Source: Ktedonobacter robiniae (GTDB lineage: Bacteria; Chloroflexota; Ktedonobacteria; Ktedonobacterales; Ktedonobacteraceae). Taken from it: a stretch of DNA of 64,000 nt. This document shows positions 1-8,988 of the stretch, piece after piece. The DNA lies in NCBI RefSeq assembly GCF_016587375.1, contig NZ_BNJG01000001.1, positions 2,046,001 to 2,110,000 of the forward strand, read 5' to 3'. The notes under the pieces were generated by a model. The model was not told the origin of the DNA. It did no database searches and saw only the letters and a list, made by a program, of their open reading frames with translations. The position numbers were made by a program, and so were the translations under genes. Numbering within the stretch: the first letter of the stretch is position 1; each line of letters opens with the position of its first letter.

Positions 1-395
1 TGTCTATTGTATCATACTTCGCCCCGATGGGACTAGCTCTTTTTGGTAGAAGATGGGTTTTCTCTAAAAAATGGTTGTCAAGCAGACAAATTTCCTATGC
101 AGCATGGCTGGGGAGAACCTGGCTAGCAGCCATGGCTGACAGGTTCCGCGCTTTCTCGTCTCGGCTAGGTACATAGAGGGAAGAAAGCCGCTCCTTCGTA
201 TCTTGCTTAACCGCCAAAAAGTCTTAGGAGAAAAGTTTATCCCTCTGCAAGCAGGACAGTTCTATAGCAACAGTCAATAAGCGGCCTATTATAGCAGAAA
301 CTTGTGAGCAGCACCAGGGCGTAGCTCCTAGTAGCCGCGTGCGCCAGAAGCGGGCTCCTGGAGCCCGCTTCTGGCGCACGCGGCTACTATTTTGT
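1..395. other. Non-coding left edge
   Basis: No convincing gene is seen here. Between about 100 and 150 there are short repeated and inverted words (GAACCTG at 115-121 and CAGGTTC at 140-146, with a CATGGCTG-like word repeated), which could form a weak imperfect hairpin. The right end holds the long hairpin listed separately at 331-387. An open frame starting at 339 on the plus strand is antisense to the PHP gene and is not supported. Confidence 0.5.
331..387 (-). terminator. Perfect 27-bp hairpin after the PHP gene
   Basis: Arms at 331-357 and 361-387 are exact reverse complements with a 3-nt loop (CTG). It begins 9 bases past the stop of the minus-strand PHP gene. There is only a weak U-rich tail, so termination is inferred from position and from the same arrangement elsewhere in the window. 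Confidence 0.6.
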
Positions 396-1259
396 TTAGG
401 CGATTTGCGCGATATCGGTATTGATTCGTTCGCGACGGGCCTCGCGCCCTTGCTTGCTCATCAGGTAGCGTACCCATTGCGCGTACGCCCCTACATTCCA
501 GAGCTTGCCGCCAGGGGCCGTCTGACCCGCCAGGATCATCGTGCGCAGGTCGGCCGCGTTTTCGCCCTCAAACCAGGTTACGCCGCTAGCGATGGCGCTC
601 AAGGAGTGCGCGTCGCTATTGCCCAGTTCGGGCAGGCCATAGCGCTGGCGATTGATGCTCATAGCGACGCCATTGGCATAGATGCCACAAAAGCTGGCGT
701 TCCAGGTCTCTGCGCCGTCGAACCAGACGTCTTGCGCGGCGTGGATACGATCCATGACGGTACGTTGACAGCTATGGCGGAAGAAGCGATGCAGGGGGTG
801 CGCAATAATTGCCAGCCCACCCTGTTCGTGAATCAGATCGATGCTCCGCTCCATGCTCAAACCGGCGGGAATACGCTTCTCGATAAAGAGGCCTAGCAGG
901 TGCCCCTCTTTCGTGGTCACCTCTTCGCCAACAATAAAGTCGAAGCGGTATGATCCCTCGCGCCAGAGGTCACGTGCGCGCAACGATCCCTCAATCACAT
1001 CATGATCGGTGATCGCGATGACATCTAGATCGGTGTTATGCTCGACATGTTGGAGTATCTGCTCAATCGTCGCGCTACCATCGCTATAAGTACTATGCAT
1101 GTGGACGTCGGCTTTGCCATGTTTGCCAGCGGCCTGCGCCTGCTGCAATGTCATTTGTTTGCGGCGCGCCAGCTCTGCGGTCCCAAGCGAGGCAATAGTG
1201 TTGCTATTAAGTGCTTTGTTCTCATTGCCAGTGCCATTGTAACCATCACGAGTAACCAT
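396..1259 (-). CDS. PHP-domain metal-dependent phosphoesterase
   Basis: A 287-residue protein of the PHP (polymerase and histidinol phosphatase) superfamily, whose members bind metal ions and hydrolyse phosphoesters such as nucleoside 3',5'-bisphosphates. Visible motifs are DVHMHSTYSDG (residues 51-61, giving the first two metal His), AITDHDV (82-88), IIAHP near 151 and NSDAH near 224. Together these supply the usual His/Asp metal set. The first 48 residues are polar and without a domain. An AAGGAG ribosome site sits 4-5 bases before the ATG. It is monocistronic, with the long hairpin immediately downstream. The substrate cannot be told from the sequence; an RNase AM/YciV-like role is possible. 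Confidence 0.85.
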   Translation of the reverse strand: MVTRDGYNGTGNENKALNSNTIASLGTAELARRKQMTLQQAQAAGKHGKADVHMHSTYSDGSATIEQILQHVEHNTDLDVIAITDHDVIEGSLRARDLWREGSYRFDFIVGEEVTTKEGHLLGLFIEKRIPAGLSMERSIDLIHEQGGLAIIAHPLHRFFRHSCQRTVMDRIHAAQDVWFDGAETWNASFCGIYANGVAMSINRQRYGLPELGNSDAHSLSAIASGVTWFEGENAADLRTMILAGQTAPGGKLWNVGAYAQWVRYLMSKQGREARRERINTDIAQIA

Positions 1260-1522
1260 GTAGCTCCTTCTATACCTTTCATATCACAAGTGCATACGTA
1301 CCGATTATCTCACTACAGACAGTACCATGAATGCGTTAAGTTTCCCTCTTAAGACAAGGTAAAATGCGCAAAGTTTTTGTAATATCAGGTAAATTTTGTT
1401 AAAAAATTTCCTCTTCTGCGCATACTCAACCTCGGAAAAAGCTCTGGGAAACGCACGTTATGCCGAAGCAAGGGTGGCATATCTGTATGATGTTGTCGAA
1501 ACGTAGAGTTTTTTAAATGCAT

Positions 1523-1924
1523 CTAGTCATTCATGCTCGCGTCGGCCTCGATGAGAGCACTCCCTACGGGAAGCACCTCTAGAATCTGAGAGGGATCTAC
1601 TAACCGTCCCAGGCGCTCAAGACACTGCTGAAAACGCGAGTGATTTAAAGAACAATACACCTGGCGACCCGTACGGCGCGTCTGAATCAGGCCCGCACGA
1701 CGCAATTTACGCAGATGCCATGAGACCAATGGCTGACTGATGTTGAGCATTGCGGTCAGGTCGGTCACCGAAATCTCAGGCTGGCGGGCCAGGTGATAGA
1801 CGATGGTGAGTCGAGCGACGCCACCCAGGGCTTTCGTCATCATTTTTAGATCGCGCCAGTCTTCCATAAACTGCCTATCGCTCTCCAGAGAAGTTGCTTC
1901 TCTTTCATCAACACTTACGACCAA
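1523..1924 (-). CDS. ArsR/SmtB-family transcriptional regulator
   Basis: A 133-residue winged-helix protein. The segment from about residue 28 to 105 matches the ArsR fold: ALGGVARLTIVYHLARQPE, then SVTDLTAMLNISQPLVSWHL as the recognition helix region, then a beta-wing around RRTGRQVYCSL. No ArsR-type Cys metal cluster (CxC) is present, so it probably does not sense metal through the classical alpha3 site. The start chosen is TTG: a strong AGGAGG lies about 8 bases upstream and no suitable ATG exists. It is divergent from the LLM oxidoreductase gene at 2248 and could regulate it; that link is inference. Confidence 0.8.
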   Translation of the reverse strand: MVVSVDEREATSLESDRQFMEDWRDLKMMTKALGGVARLTIVYHLARQPEISVTDLTAMLNISQPLVSWHLRKLRRAGLIQTRRTGRQVYCSLNHSRFQQCLERLGRLVDPSQILEVLPVGSALIEADASMND

Positions 1925-2247
1925 CTAGCTCTCCTCCTAAACTATATTATCGGCTAGGAGAGGTCCAGCCTTAACATATAAAGCTTTATTTATATTTTAT
2001 CCATCTCTCTCCCACATGTCAAGGTATCTATCAATATTTCTTTATGTATCAACAAGGGACTTCTCTGTTTTATGCCCTGAGCTGCCGCCTGCGGCGGCAA
2101 GAGAAAAAAGAAGTTGGGACACCCCAATCCCCGCCAGAGGCGCTGCCCTGGGCCCCGTTTGTCATGCCTTTTTAGGACTCCTGGGTTCGCACAATGACTG
2201 CTCTGGCTGCTAGAATGAGTATATATTCTGTTAGAAGGAGTATCTTC
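1925..2247. other. Divergent intergenic region, ArsR / LLM gene
   Basis: About 320 bases between two divergent genes, expected to carry both promoters. It contains a compact GC-rich hairpin at 2083-2099 (TGCCGCC, loop TGC, GGCGGCA) followed by an A-rich run. The same core occurs again at 5869-5883. No gene was recognised. Confidence 0.5.
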
Positions 2248-3156
2248 ATGAAAATAGGTGTAGCACTTCCTATCGCCGAGCGAGAAGGGCAACAGGTGGG
2301 GTACGACGAGATCCGCGCCCTGGCGCTCCAGGCAGAGGACGAGGGACTAGATTCTATCTGGTTCTATGATCATTTGCTCTTCCGCTCGCAGGGGGAACCT
2401 ACGCGTGGCATCTGGGAATGTTGGACACTTTTGAGTGCGTTGGCCGAAGCGACAAAGCGTGCCGAGTTAGGTACTTTAGTCCTATGCACTGCCTTTCGTA
2501 ATCCAGCGTTGCTGGCGAAGATGGCGGTGACGCTTGATGCTGTCAGCAAAGGTCGCCTGATTCTGGGGCTGGGCGCAGGCTGGCATCAGCCTGAGTTCGA
2601 TGCCTTTGGCCTTCCTTTTGACCACCTAGCTGGTCGCTTTGAGGAGGCACTGAGCATCATTGTTCCACTGGTGCGCGAGGGGAAGGTCAATTTCGAGGGT
2701 AAGTACTATAGCGCCAAAGAGTGCGAGATGGCGCCCGGAAATATTCGCGCCGGTGGGCCACCTATTTTGATTGGCGCCTCGCGACCGCGTATGCTGGAAC
2801 TTACGGCGCGTCACGCTGATCTCTGGAATACTTGCTGGCTGGGCCCTGTGGCAGCCCTTGCTCCACGCCTGGCACCTCTTGAGGAGGCTCGCCAGAAGGT
2901 GGGACGTGAGGCCGGCAAGCCAGGGGTGACCGTTGGCGTGTCCGTCCATATTCTGGCGGCAGGGGAAGAGGTTCCGGCCGCAGTTGATCGTGAACGCGTT
3001 ATTGTGGGCACGGTTGAGGAAGTTGGGCAGGCCCTGTACGACTATCAGCAGGCAGGCGCGGTTCATTTGATCTGCGCGCTGCGCGAGAATACCAGCCAGG
3101 CATACACCCGGTTGGCCCAGGCCGCGCAATACTGCCGCAAGCTACAAGCTCAGTAA
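2248..3156 (+). CDS. LLM-class (F420-type) oxidoreductase
   Basis: A 302-residue luciferase-like monooxygenase-family TIM barrel. The frame is open from 2194, but the start at 2248 is preferred: AGAAGGAG lies 7 bases before the ATG and the product then opens with MKIGVALP, the usual first strand. Family features are GLDSIWFYDH (first helix/strand), LGTLVLCTAFRNPALLAKMAVTLD, the loop GRLILGLGAGWHQPEFDAFG, and a GPPILIGA strand near residue 170. Many such proteins in actinobacteria and Chloroflexota use coenzyme F420, others FMN. The sequence shows the fold but not the cofactor or substrate. It is divergent from the ArsR regulator and followed by the tRNA-Lys on the opposite strand. Confidence 0.85.
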   Translation: MKIGVALPIAEREGQQVGYDEIRALALQAEDEGLDSIWFYDHLLFRSQGEPTRGIWECWTLLSALAEATKRAELGTLVLCTAFRNPALLAKMAVTLDAVSKGRLILGLGAGWHQPEFDAFGLPFDHLAGRFEEALSIIVPLVREGKVNFEGKYYSAKECEMAPGNIRAGGPPILIGASRPRMLELTARHADLWNTCWLGPVAALAPRLAPLEEARQKVGREAGKPGVTVGVSVHILAAGEEVPAAVDRERVIVGTVEEVGQALYDYQQAGAVHLICALRENTSQAYTRLAQAAQYCRKLQAQ

Positions 3157-3171
3157 AGCCTCGGCAACGAC

Positions 3172-3199
3172 AAAAAACCCGCTTCTCGTGAGAAGCGGG
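3172..3199 (-). terminator. Intrinsic terminator of tRNA-Lys
   Basis: Read on the minus strand, a 10-bp GC-rich stem (3178-3199, 2-nt loop) is followed directly by six T residues (3172-3177). It lies 5 bases after the tRNA CCA end and matches a classical rho-independent terminator. Confidence 0.85.
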
Positions 3200-3204
3200 T
3201 CTCC

Positions 3205-3279
3205 TGGTGGGTGACCAGGGAGTCGAACCCTGAACCTGTCGATTAAGAGTCGAATGCTCTGCCATTGAGCTAGTCACCC
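3205..3279 (-). tRNA. tRNA-Lys (anticodon CTT), CCA encoded
   Basis: The minus strand folds into a full cloverleaf: 7-bp acceptor stem GGGTGAC/GTCACCC, D arm with AGCTCAATGGCAGAGC, an anticodon loop reading CTCTTAA with T33 before CTT, and a T arm containing GGTTCGACTCC. Discriminator A and the CCA end (3205-3207) are encoded. The first pair of the anticodon stem is a T/C mismatch; the other four pair. An intrinsic terminator follows. Confidence 0.93.
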
Positions 3280-3347
3280 GTGCGACGCCATTAATACTAC
3301 CACAGGTCATATACGAAGTCAAGCATTCTGCCAATGAATTTTTTATG

Positions 3348-3422
3348 ATTGGAAAAAAAGATCTGTATGGTTGGCTGGCGGGCTGCGCCCACCAGCCAAC
3401 CATACAGATCTTTTTTTCCAAT
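3348..3422 (-). terminator. 31-bp perfect hairpin between sensor kinase and tRNA
   Basis: Arms 3348-3378 and 3392-3422 are exact complements. The inner 13 bases add four more pairs after one C/A mismatch, leaving loop TGC. The stem includes a seven-base A/T run on each side, so it could end transcripts in either direction. It lies 20 bases beyond the stop of the minus-strand histidine kinase. Confidence 0.75.
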
Positions 3423-3442
3423 TGACCCCCGATTTTGCGCTA

Positions 3443-4930
3443 CTATGTCAGAGCAGGCGTGAGGGCTTTCTCGGCCATGGGGAGGGAGAAGCTGATACGT
3501 GTTCCCTCGCCGGGTGTGCTCCTGGCCCAGACCTTGCCCCCGTGGGCGGTGATGATCGCACGCACGATGGAGAGGCCCAGGCCGCTACCACCAGTAGTGC
3601 CTGTGCGCGAGCGGTCGGCACGATAGAAGCGCTCGAAGATGTGCGGCAGGTCTGCCGAGTCAATGCCCACACCCGTATCCTCGATCCAAACCTCCACAGA
3701 CTGCCCCGATTCTCCAGGGTGCGCCCCAACCGTTATCGTCCCCCCTACTGGGGTATGACGGCGCGCGTTATCCAATAAATTCAACAAAACCTGGGTAACG
3801 CGATCACTATCGGCCTGTACCAGGGGTACATCGTCCCGTGTTTCGTTATGGACAACAATGCCCGCGTGCTCACACTCTGGCTCGATAACGGCTAAGGTCT
3901 CCGCTATGAGCTCATGGAGCGAGAGTGGGGCCAGGTCAAGCCGCGTCCGACCAGACTCCAGGGAGGTCATCTGTTGTAGATCTGCTACCATACGACGCAA
4001 GCGCTGTACCTCTCGCCCAATACGTTGCGCAGTCTCCTGGCGCGCAGCCGGATCCTGGATCATATCGTCGGCCAGGGCCTCGCTAAAGCCCTGGATAGCT
4101 GTCAGAGGGGTGGCCAGGTCATGGGCGATATTGGCGAGCAGCTCTCGGCGCGCCTGCTCCTGGCGTCGTAACTCATTAACATCGGATTCAATAGTATCGG
4201 CCATTTCATTGAAGGTCTGCGCCAAAAGCCCCAGTTCATCCTGGGCCGCAGGGACGGGCACACGCTGGGCATATTTCCCCTGCTTCATCTGTTCCGCGGC
4301 GAGGGTCAGCCATTTGAGGGGCCGCGTCATGCTGCGCGTGAGCAGGAGGCTAAAGAGCAGGACCAGGCTGCCCACAATCAGCGCCGTCAGCTCGATTGAA
4401 CTATTGATGCGATTGATTAGGGCATCCGAGTCTGCCTTGGGATCAGAGATAAACAGGGCACCAATGATCTGTCCATTAATCCTCATGGGAACACTGATAT
4501 AGATTGACAGGAAGGAGCCTTTGGCAGTGGAGACGTTTAAGTAGCCATCATCCTCCTGTCCGTTTAGCGATTTGTGCAGAGCGTTACCGAGCGTGGGATC
4601 TTTACAAGAAACGAAGCCGTAAGGCTGAAAACATACAATATCCTGCCCACTGGCATCCACAATTTTCTGAATCTCAGGCTCACTAGAGACCAGGGTGCCA
4701 TATTTATTGCCCCAAGTATAGCCCTGCTGGCGGTATTTATTCTCGTAATAGCCAGCAAAATAGATGGCCTTCTGACGGAGGTTGTCGTGCTGGGCCTCGC
4801 GATAAAAACTTTGAATCGCCAGCGAGATCACGATGGAGAGAATCAGGATCGCGCCAATGGTCACAAGCAATAGACTAAGCGTAAGCTTGGTGCGTAGACC
4901 AACTTGTGTGATATCGAAAGGCCTCTTCAT
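3443..4930 (-). CDS. Membrane sensor histidine kinase with HAMP domain
   Basis: A 495-residue sensor of the HisKA/HATPase class. Order of parts: TM1 about 16-38 (TLSLLLVTIGAILILSIVIS), an extracellular sensor of about 140 residues, TM2 about 180-202, HAMP about 200-255, then HisKA with the phosphoacceptor in NIAHDLATPLTA (His near 273). The ATPase part shows LLNLLDNARRHTP (N box), IEDTGVGI (G1) and GSGLGLSIVRAI (G2). An AAGGTG site precedes the ATG. It lies 53 bases after the OmpR-type regulator and is surely its partner. The stimulus is unknown. Confidence 0.93.
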   Translation of the reverse strand: MKRPFDITQVGLRTKLTLSLLLVTIGAILILSIVISLAIQSFYREAQHDNLRQKAIYFAGYYENKYRQQGYTWGNKYGTLVSSEPEIQKIVDASGQDIVCFQPYGFVSCKDPTLGNALHKSLNGQEDDGYLNVSTAKGSFLSIYISVPMRINGQIIGALFISDPKADSDALINRINSSIELTALIVGSLVLLFSLLLTRSMTRPLKWLTLAAEQMKQGKYAQRVPVPAAQDELGLLAQTFNEMADTIESDVNELRRQEQARRELLANIAHDLATPLTAIQGFSEALADDMIQDPAARQETAQRIGREVQRLRRMVADLQQMTSLESGRTRLDLAPLSLHELIAETLAVIEPECEHAGIVVHNETRDDVPLVQADSDRVTQVLLNLLDNARRHTPVGGTITVGAHPGESGQSVEVWIEDTGVGIDSADLPHIFERFYRADRSRTGTTGGSGLGLSIVRAIITAHGGKVWARSTPGEGTRISFSLPMAEKALTPALT

Positions 4931-4983
4931 GCTTCACCTTACCTGCCTGCATCCAAATACCCAGCCAGAGTGGGCCTGGCTCC

Positions 4984-5727
4984 TCAAGAGGACGACTCCA
5001 TGCCTGGAGGAACAAACTTATATCCCACGCCCCAGACCGTCTGAATGACCTGTTGCACCTGTTTCGTAGACTCGAGCTTCTTGCGCAGCGTGCCAATGTG
5101 GACATCGACCGTACGCCCATCTCCCAGGTAGCTATAGCCCCAGACCTGGTTGAGGAGCGTCTCGCGTGTGAACACCCGGTCTGGTGCCTTCGCCATGAGC
5201 GCCAGCAGGTCAAACTCTTTGACGGTCAGCGAGAGTGCCTGTGGGCCGACGGTGACGCGTCGCGCGGGTATATTAATCAATAGGGAGCCATAGCTCAGCT
5301 CTTCACCTGAGGCGCTCTTCTCGTCGGCGTGATGTCCCTCGCCCTCCACACCGGGACTGGAATAGAGGCCAGCCCGGCGCAGGATGGCCTTGACACGGCT
5401 TATGACCTCGCGGGGGCTGAAGGGCTTAACCAGGTAGTCGTCTGCGCCCGAATCCAGGCCTGCGATGCGGTCCTCTTCGCTCTGGCGCGCGGTGAGCATC
5501 AGAATAGGCGTATTAGCCCAGGTGCGAATACGCCGACATACCTCCATGCCATCGAGCATAGGCAGCATCAGGTCTAGAATCACTAGATCTGGCTTCTCAC
5601 GTGCATGGAGTTCAATACCAGCTATGCCATCGTTAGCGGTAACGACGGCATAGCCCGCCTGTTCAAGATAGAGGCGGAGCAACTGAGCAATATTTGCTTC
5701 ATCTTCAATGACGAGAATCTTCATCAT
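4984..5727 (-). CDS. OmpR/PhoB-family response regulator
   Basis: A 247-residue regulator and first gene of a two-gene operon with the kinase at 3443-4930. The receiver domain has the acidic pair in VIEDEAN, phosphoacceptor Asp in LVILDLMLP (near residue 52) and the conserved Lys in YLVKPFSP. The linker is about 25 residues and rich in charged residues. The C-terminal winged helix has the family's ending YSYLGDGRTVDVHIGTLRKKLE. Two ATGs in a row (5727 and 5724) are both possible starts. Confidence 0.93.
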   Translation of the reverse strand: MMKILVIEDEANIAQLLRLYLEQAGYAVVTANDGIAGIELHAREKPDLVILDLMLPMLDGMEVCRRIRTWANTPILMLTARQSEEDRIAGLDSGADDYLVKPFSPREVISRVKAILRRAGLYSSPGVEGEGHHADEKSASGEELSYGSLLINIPARRVTVGPQALSLTVKEFDLLALMAKAPDRVFTRETLLNQVWGYSYLGDGRTVDVHIGTLRKKLESTKQVQQVIQTVWGVGYKFVPPGMESSS

Positions 5728-5868
5728 TCTCTACAACCTGTTTCCCTGGAAGAATATGGTGTTACTATAGCAGACGCACATCAAAGAACTTTAAGAAATA
5801 TGTAAAGCTTTTTTAAGCTACGCACTGACTGCTACTACTCTGTTAAACTTCATTTGAAAGGTATTCAT

Positions 5869-5927
5869 GCCGCCTGCGGCGGCGGGGGAGAGGGAGTGCA
5901 GAGGGGCTGGCGCTCCTCTGCACTCCC
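5869..5927. terminator. Two GC-rich hairpins between regulator and Nudix genes
   Basis: A small hairpin (GCCGCC, loop TGC, GGCGGC at 5869-5883) is followed by a 13-bp stem with arms 5892-5904 and 5915-5927. They lie downstream of the minus-strand Nudix gene. Neither has a T-run on the minus strand, so termination is only likely. Confidence 0.45.
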
Positions 5928-5966
5928 CACTTCCTCTCCGTTTTCCGCTTCGCGCCATGTTCCAGT

Positions 5967-6548
5967 CTACTCCCTGGGCCTGAGGTATCCCAGGCGCTCC
6001 AGGGCCATATATGCGGCCGCAATCTGTCCCTGCACCAGAAACTCCCCGCGATGAATAAGCTCAAGTAGCTCTGCTGGCGTGACCAGCAGGTTCTCAATGA
6101 CCTCCAAGGGGTCGGGCTTGGAGACTCCTGTTTGCTGGATATTCCGCGCCAGGTACCACCAGACGCGTGTGCGCGCCCCTGTGGGATTGGCATACATGTG
6201 AGCCAGGAACTCCATATCCTCGGCCACTGTGACGCTATAGCCAGTCTCCTCCATCAACTCACGGTGCGCCGTCATAAGCGGATTCTCCAATTCATCTGGA
6301 TCGATTCCCCCGGCTGGGAACTCTAGCACCACCTGACCGATACCATGCTTGTACTGGCGATTGAGCAAGAAGCGACCATCCTCTGTAACGGGTACCACGC
6401 CCGCCCAGCCGAAGTTCTCAATGATGTAATAGTCTTCAACGATTGGTCCGCCTGGTACCTCTACGCGCTCGCTACGCACCCGCAAATAGGGAGTATCTAA
6501 AAGCCACCGTGATGATAGTGTCTTCCATGGCTCATGCATATCCTTCAA
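5967..6548 (-). CDS. Nudix hydrolase, ADP-ribose pyrophosphatase-like
   Basis: A 193-residue Nudix protein. The Nudix box is FPAGGIDPDELENPLMTAHR followed by ELMEETGY, near residues 75-102. The second half fits the consensus exactly (E-x7-RELxEExGY), while the first spacing has one extra residue. The N-terminal strand pattern (TPYLRVRSERVEVPGGPIVEDYYI) and overall length resemble ADP-ribose/NDP-sugar pyrophosphatases. The start taken is TTG at 6548, with AGGAG 10 bases upstream; an in-frame ATG at 6539 is possible but too far from that site. The substrate is not provable from sequence. Confidence 0.85.
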   Translation of the reverse strand: MKDMHEPWKTLSSRWLLDTPYLRVRSERVEVPGGPIVEDYYIIENFGWAGVVPVTEDGRFLLNRQYKHGIGQVVLEFPAGGIDPDELENPLMTAHRELMEETGYSVTVAEDMEFLAHMYANPTGARTRVWWYLARNIQQTGVSKPDPLEVIENLLVTPAELLELIHRGEFLVQGQIAAAYMALERLGYLRPRE

Positions 6549-6619
6549 AACAGGGGTTCTCCTTCACTATAGAAGCATAAGAAAATGGTTGCACACACAT
6601 TGTAGCACTGTGTAGTAAG

Positions 6620-6686
6620 GTATGTGGTGTGTAAAAGGCATGCTGGCAGCCTGTGGCTGCCAGCATGCCTTTTACACACCACATAC
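6620..6686 (-). terminator. Perfect 32-bp hairpin after lone receiver gene
   Basis: Arms 6620-6651 and 6655-6686 are exact complements with loop TGT. It lies 43 bases beyond the minus-strand receiver gene. Its inner part (ATGCTGGCAGCC) is shared with the hairpin at 11122-11188. Confidence 0.65.
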
Positions 6687-6728
6687 TTGACTCTGGATAG
6701 GTGTGGGAGGGCTGGTTTCGAAAGAATT

Positions 6729-7124
6729 TCATTGACTTAATAACTGGTTAATAGTATTCATCAGAGTATCAATGTCAAAAGGCTTCTCTAGCCCCAGGAG
6801 GTGACGTTCCTCTAGTTCTTCGGTGCGCTGGCCCAGGCTCGCGCTGGTGATGATTGTAGGAACATGAGAGAGATCTTTCATGGCATGAAGGCGGTCATAG
6901 AGTTCAATTCCAGTCATTTCGCGCAATAGATAATCGATAATTAACATATCGACCTGAATGCTATGCGCCAGATTGAGCGCTTCATGCGGGGTTGTGGCAA
7001 GCAGGGTATAAAATTGTGGCTCCTCGGAGAGAGCCATTTTCATGACCTCGCCAATGGCCTCGTCATCTTCAACAACGAGAATCACCTTGAGGGTTTTGTT
7101 ATCCACGCTCTGGTCTTGCGCCAT
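6729..7124 (-). CDS. Stand-alone response-regulator receiver
   Basis: A 131-residue CheY-like receiver with no output domain. The acidic pocket is VVEDDE (near 18-22), the phosphoacceptor is Asp in DMLIIDYLLREMTG (near 62), then TS in ITSASL and the conserved Lys in LEKPFD (near 115). A GAAGGT site precedes the ATG by 5 bases. No kinase is adjacent, so the phosphodonor is unknown. It may act by protein-protein interaction. Confidence 0.88.
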   Translation of the reverse strand: MAQDQSVDNKTLKVILVVEDDEAIGEVMKMALSEEPQFYTLLATTPHEALNLAHSIQVDMLIIDYLLREMTGIELYDRLHAMKDLSHVPTIITSASLGQRTEELEERHLLGLEKPFDIDTLMNTINQLLSQ

Positions 7125-7315
7125 ATTCTACCTTCATTCCACCTAGTGTCTAAGGATAAACTTTGTTTGCTCACGAGTTCTGAACATATACAGATAACAC
7201 GCCAGGGGCATCGATACAACAGACACGACGCCCCCAAATGGGTTATTATCATTCTCTATCCCTATCGACACTACAAAGGTGGAGATGAAGGTTGATCGCG
7301 CGTACGTCAGTAAAG

Positions 7316-8941
7316 CTATATATCAAGTGGAACCGTTTCGCCGGTGCCTCGCAATAGGAAACGCTGGATTTTGCCTGTCGCGGTCTTAGGGAGCTCAGCG
7401 CGGAACTCGATGTAGCGCGGATACTTGTGGGGCGCCAGTCGCCCCTTCACAAATTCCTTAAGCTCCTCTTCCAGGGCATCCGAAGGCTCTATCCCCTGCT
7501 TGAGAACCACGTAGGCCTTGGGTTTGACGAGCTGTGCCTCATCTAAGTCAGCTACTACCGCCGCTTCAAGCACCATAGGATGTGCGATCAGGATATTCTC
7601 GACCTCGACTGGCGAGACCCATTGCCCGCTCACTTTGAGCATGTCATCGGAGCGCCCACAGTACCAAAAGTACCCCTCCTCATCGAGATAATATTTGTCA
7701 CCAGTAGAGATCCAGTGCCCCTTGATCGTATCCTTCGTCTTATCGTGTTTGTTCCAGTACGAGGCGGCAATACTCTCGCCACTAATCAAGAGGTTGCCGA
7801 TATCCCCCTGAGGTACAGACTGGCCCTGTTCATCGACCAGGAGCGCCTGGTAGCCTGGAACAAGCTTGCCCGTGCTGCCAGGCCGGATATCGTCAAAGCG
7901 ATTGCTGATAAAGATGTGCAGGATCTCAGTTGAGCCAATGCCATCGAGAATGGGTACCTGGAAGGCATCCTGCCAACGTCGCAGGAGATCGGCGGGCAGC
8001 GCCTCACCGGCGGAGACACAGACACGCAGCGAGGAACAATCAAAGCGGCGTGCGGCCTCAGGCAGCGCTAGCATACTGGCGTACAGGGTGGGAACACCAA
8101 AGAAGATACTGGGGCGATACTGCTCAATCACACGAAACATGTCTTCCGCCACGGCGCGCCCTGGATAGTGGATAGCGGAGCCACCAACGCCAAAGGGGAA
8201 GTAGAGGCCATTACCCAGGCCATAGGCGAAAAAGAGCTTGGCAGCTGAGAAAGTGACATCCGGCTCATGTATGCCCAGAACGGCGCGGGCATAGTACTCG
8301 GTACAGTACAACATATCGTGCTGCAAGTGTACACAGCCCTTGGGGAAACCTGTACTACCCGAGCTATAGAGCCAGAAGGCGCTATCATCCTTGCTGGTCG
8401 CCGCCGCCGCCAGGCTCGCCGAGGCCCGCGCGATCCACGGCTCAAATGTATGCGTCCGGGCATCAAGTGCGCTCTGTGTACCACTCTCTTCAACGATCAC
8501 AATATGACGCAGAAAGGCCAGTTGTGGGCGTAAGGCTTGGATAATTGGCCAGAGCGAGGCATGGACCAGGAGCACACGCGCACGGCTATCATTCAGCATA
8601 TGGAGATAGTCAGCAGCGCGAAGCAGGGTATTCATGGGAACGGGAACCGCACCAATCTTGATCGCGCCAAAGAAGGCCGCGGCAAAGTAAGGAGAATCGA
8701 GTAAGAGTAGGGCAACACGCTGTTCCTGGTCTACTCCCAGATCGAGGAGCGCGTTGCCCACGCGGTTCGCCAGTTCGCTTACCTGGGCGTAAGTGTAGGT
8801 CTGGCCCTCATAATAAATGGCGGGACGCTCGCCGCGCCCCTCTACAAGGTGACGATCCAGAAAGACTGAGGTCGCGTTGAGCTGATCGGGAACAATAACC
8901 TGTGGCGTCGCGGGGTCGTGTATGGGCTTGGCGTAGAGCAT
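7316..8941 (-). CDS. Benzoate-CoA ligase family acyl/aryl-CoA synthetase
   Basis: A 541-residue ANL-superfamily adenylating enzyme. The frame runs to 9154, but the start at 8941 (MLYAKPIHDP) has a GAGGTG site 6 bases upstream and gives the family's usual length. The P-loop is YSSGSTGFPKGCVH (near residue 175), a form typical of benzoate-CoA ligases. Also visible are GIGSTEILHIF (A5), the hinge region YWYCGRSDDMLKVSGQWVSP (A7/A8) and the catalytic Lys motif KTATGKIQRFLLR near the C-terminus. It would activate an aromatic or similar acid as the acyl-AMP and then the CoA thioester. No aromatic-degradation genes are adjacent, so the substrate is open. Confidence 0.85.
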   Translation of the reverse strand: MLYAKPIHDPATPQVIVPDQLNATSVFLDRHLVEGRGERPAIYYEGQTYTYAQVSELANRVGNALLDLGVDQEQRVALLLLDSPYFAAAFFGAIKIGAVPVPMNTLLRAADYLHMLNDSRARVLLVHASLWPIIQALRPQLAFLRHIVIVEESGTQSALDARTHTFEPWIARASASLAAAATSKDDSAFWLYSSGSTGFPKGCVHLQHDMLYCTEYYARAVLGIHEPDVTFSAAKLFFAYGLGNGLYFPFGVGGSAIHYPGRAVAEDMFRVIEQYRPSIFFGVPTLYASMLALPEAARRFDCSSLRVCVSAGEALPADLLRRWQDAFQVPILDGIGSTEILHIFISNRFDDIRPGSTGKLVPGYQALLVDEQGQSVPQGDIGNLLISGESIAASYWNKHDKTKDTIKGHWISTGDKYYLDEEGYFWYCGRSDDMLKVSGQWVSPVEVENILIAHPMVLEAAVVADLDEAQLVKPKAYVVLKQGIEPSDALEEELKEFVKGRLAPHKYPRYIEFRAELPKTATGKIQRFLLRGTGETVPLDI

Positions 8942-8988
8942 TGGCACACCTCTTTCATCTTCGAAAGATAGCCAACCAGGCGCGCAGG

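Noticed and set aside
339..896. 185-codon plus-strand open frame at the left end
   Set aside because: It starts inside the hairpin and is antisense to the PHP gene; no ribosome site.
7205..7234. Imperfect 9-bp hairpin between the CoA ligase and the receiver gene
   Set aside because: It has one mismatch and no T-run on the relevant strand; too weak to call a terminator.
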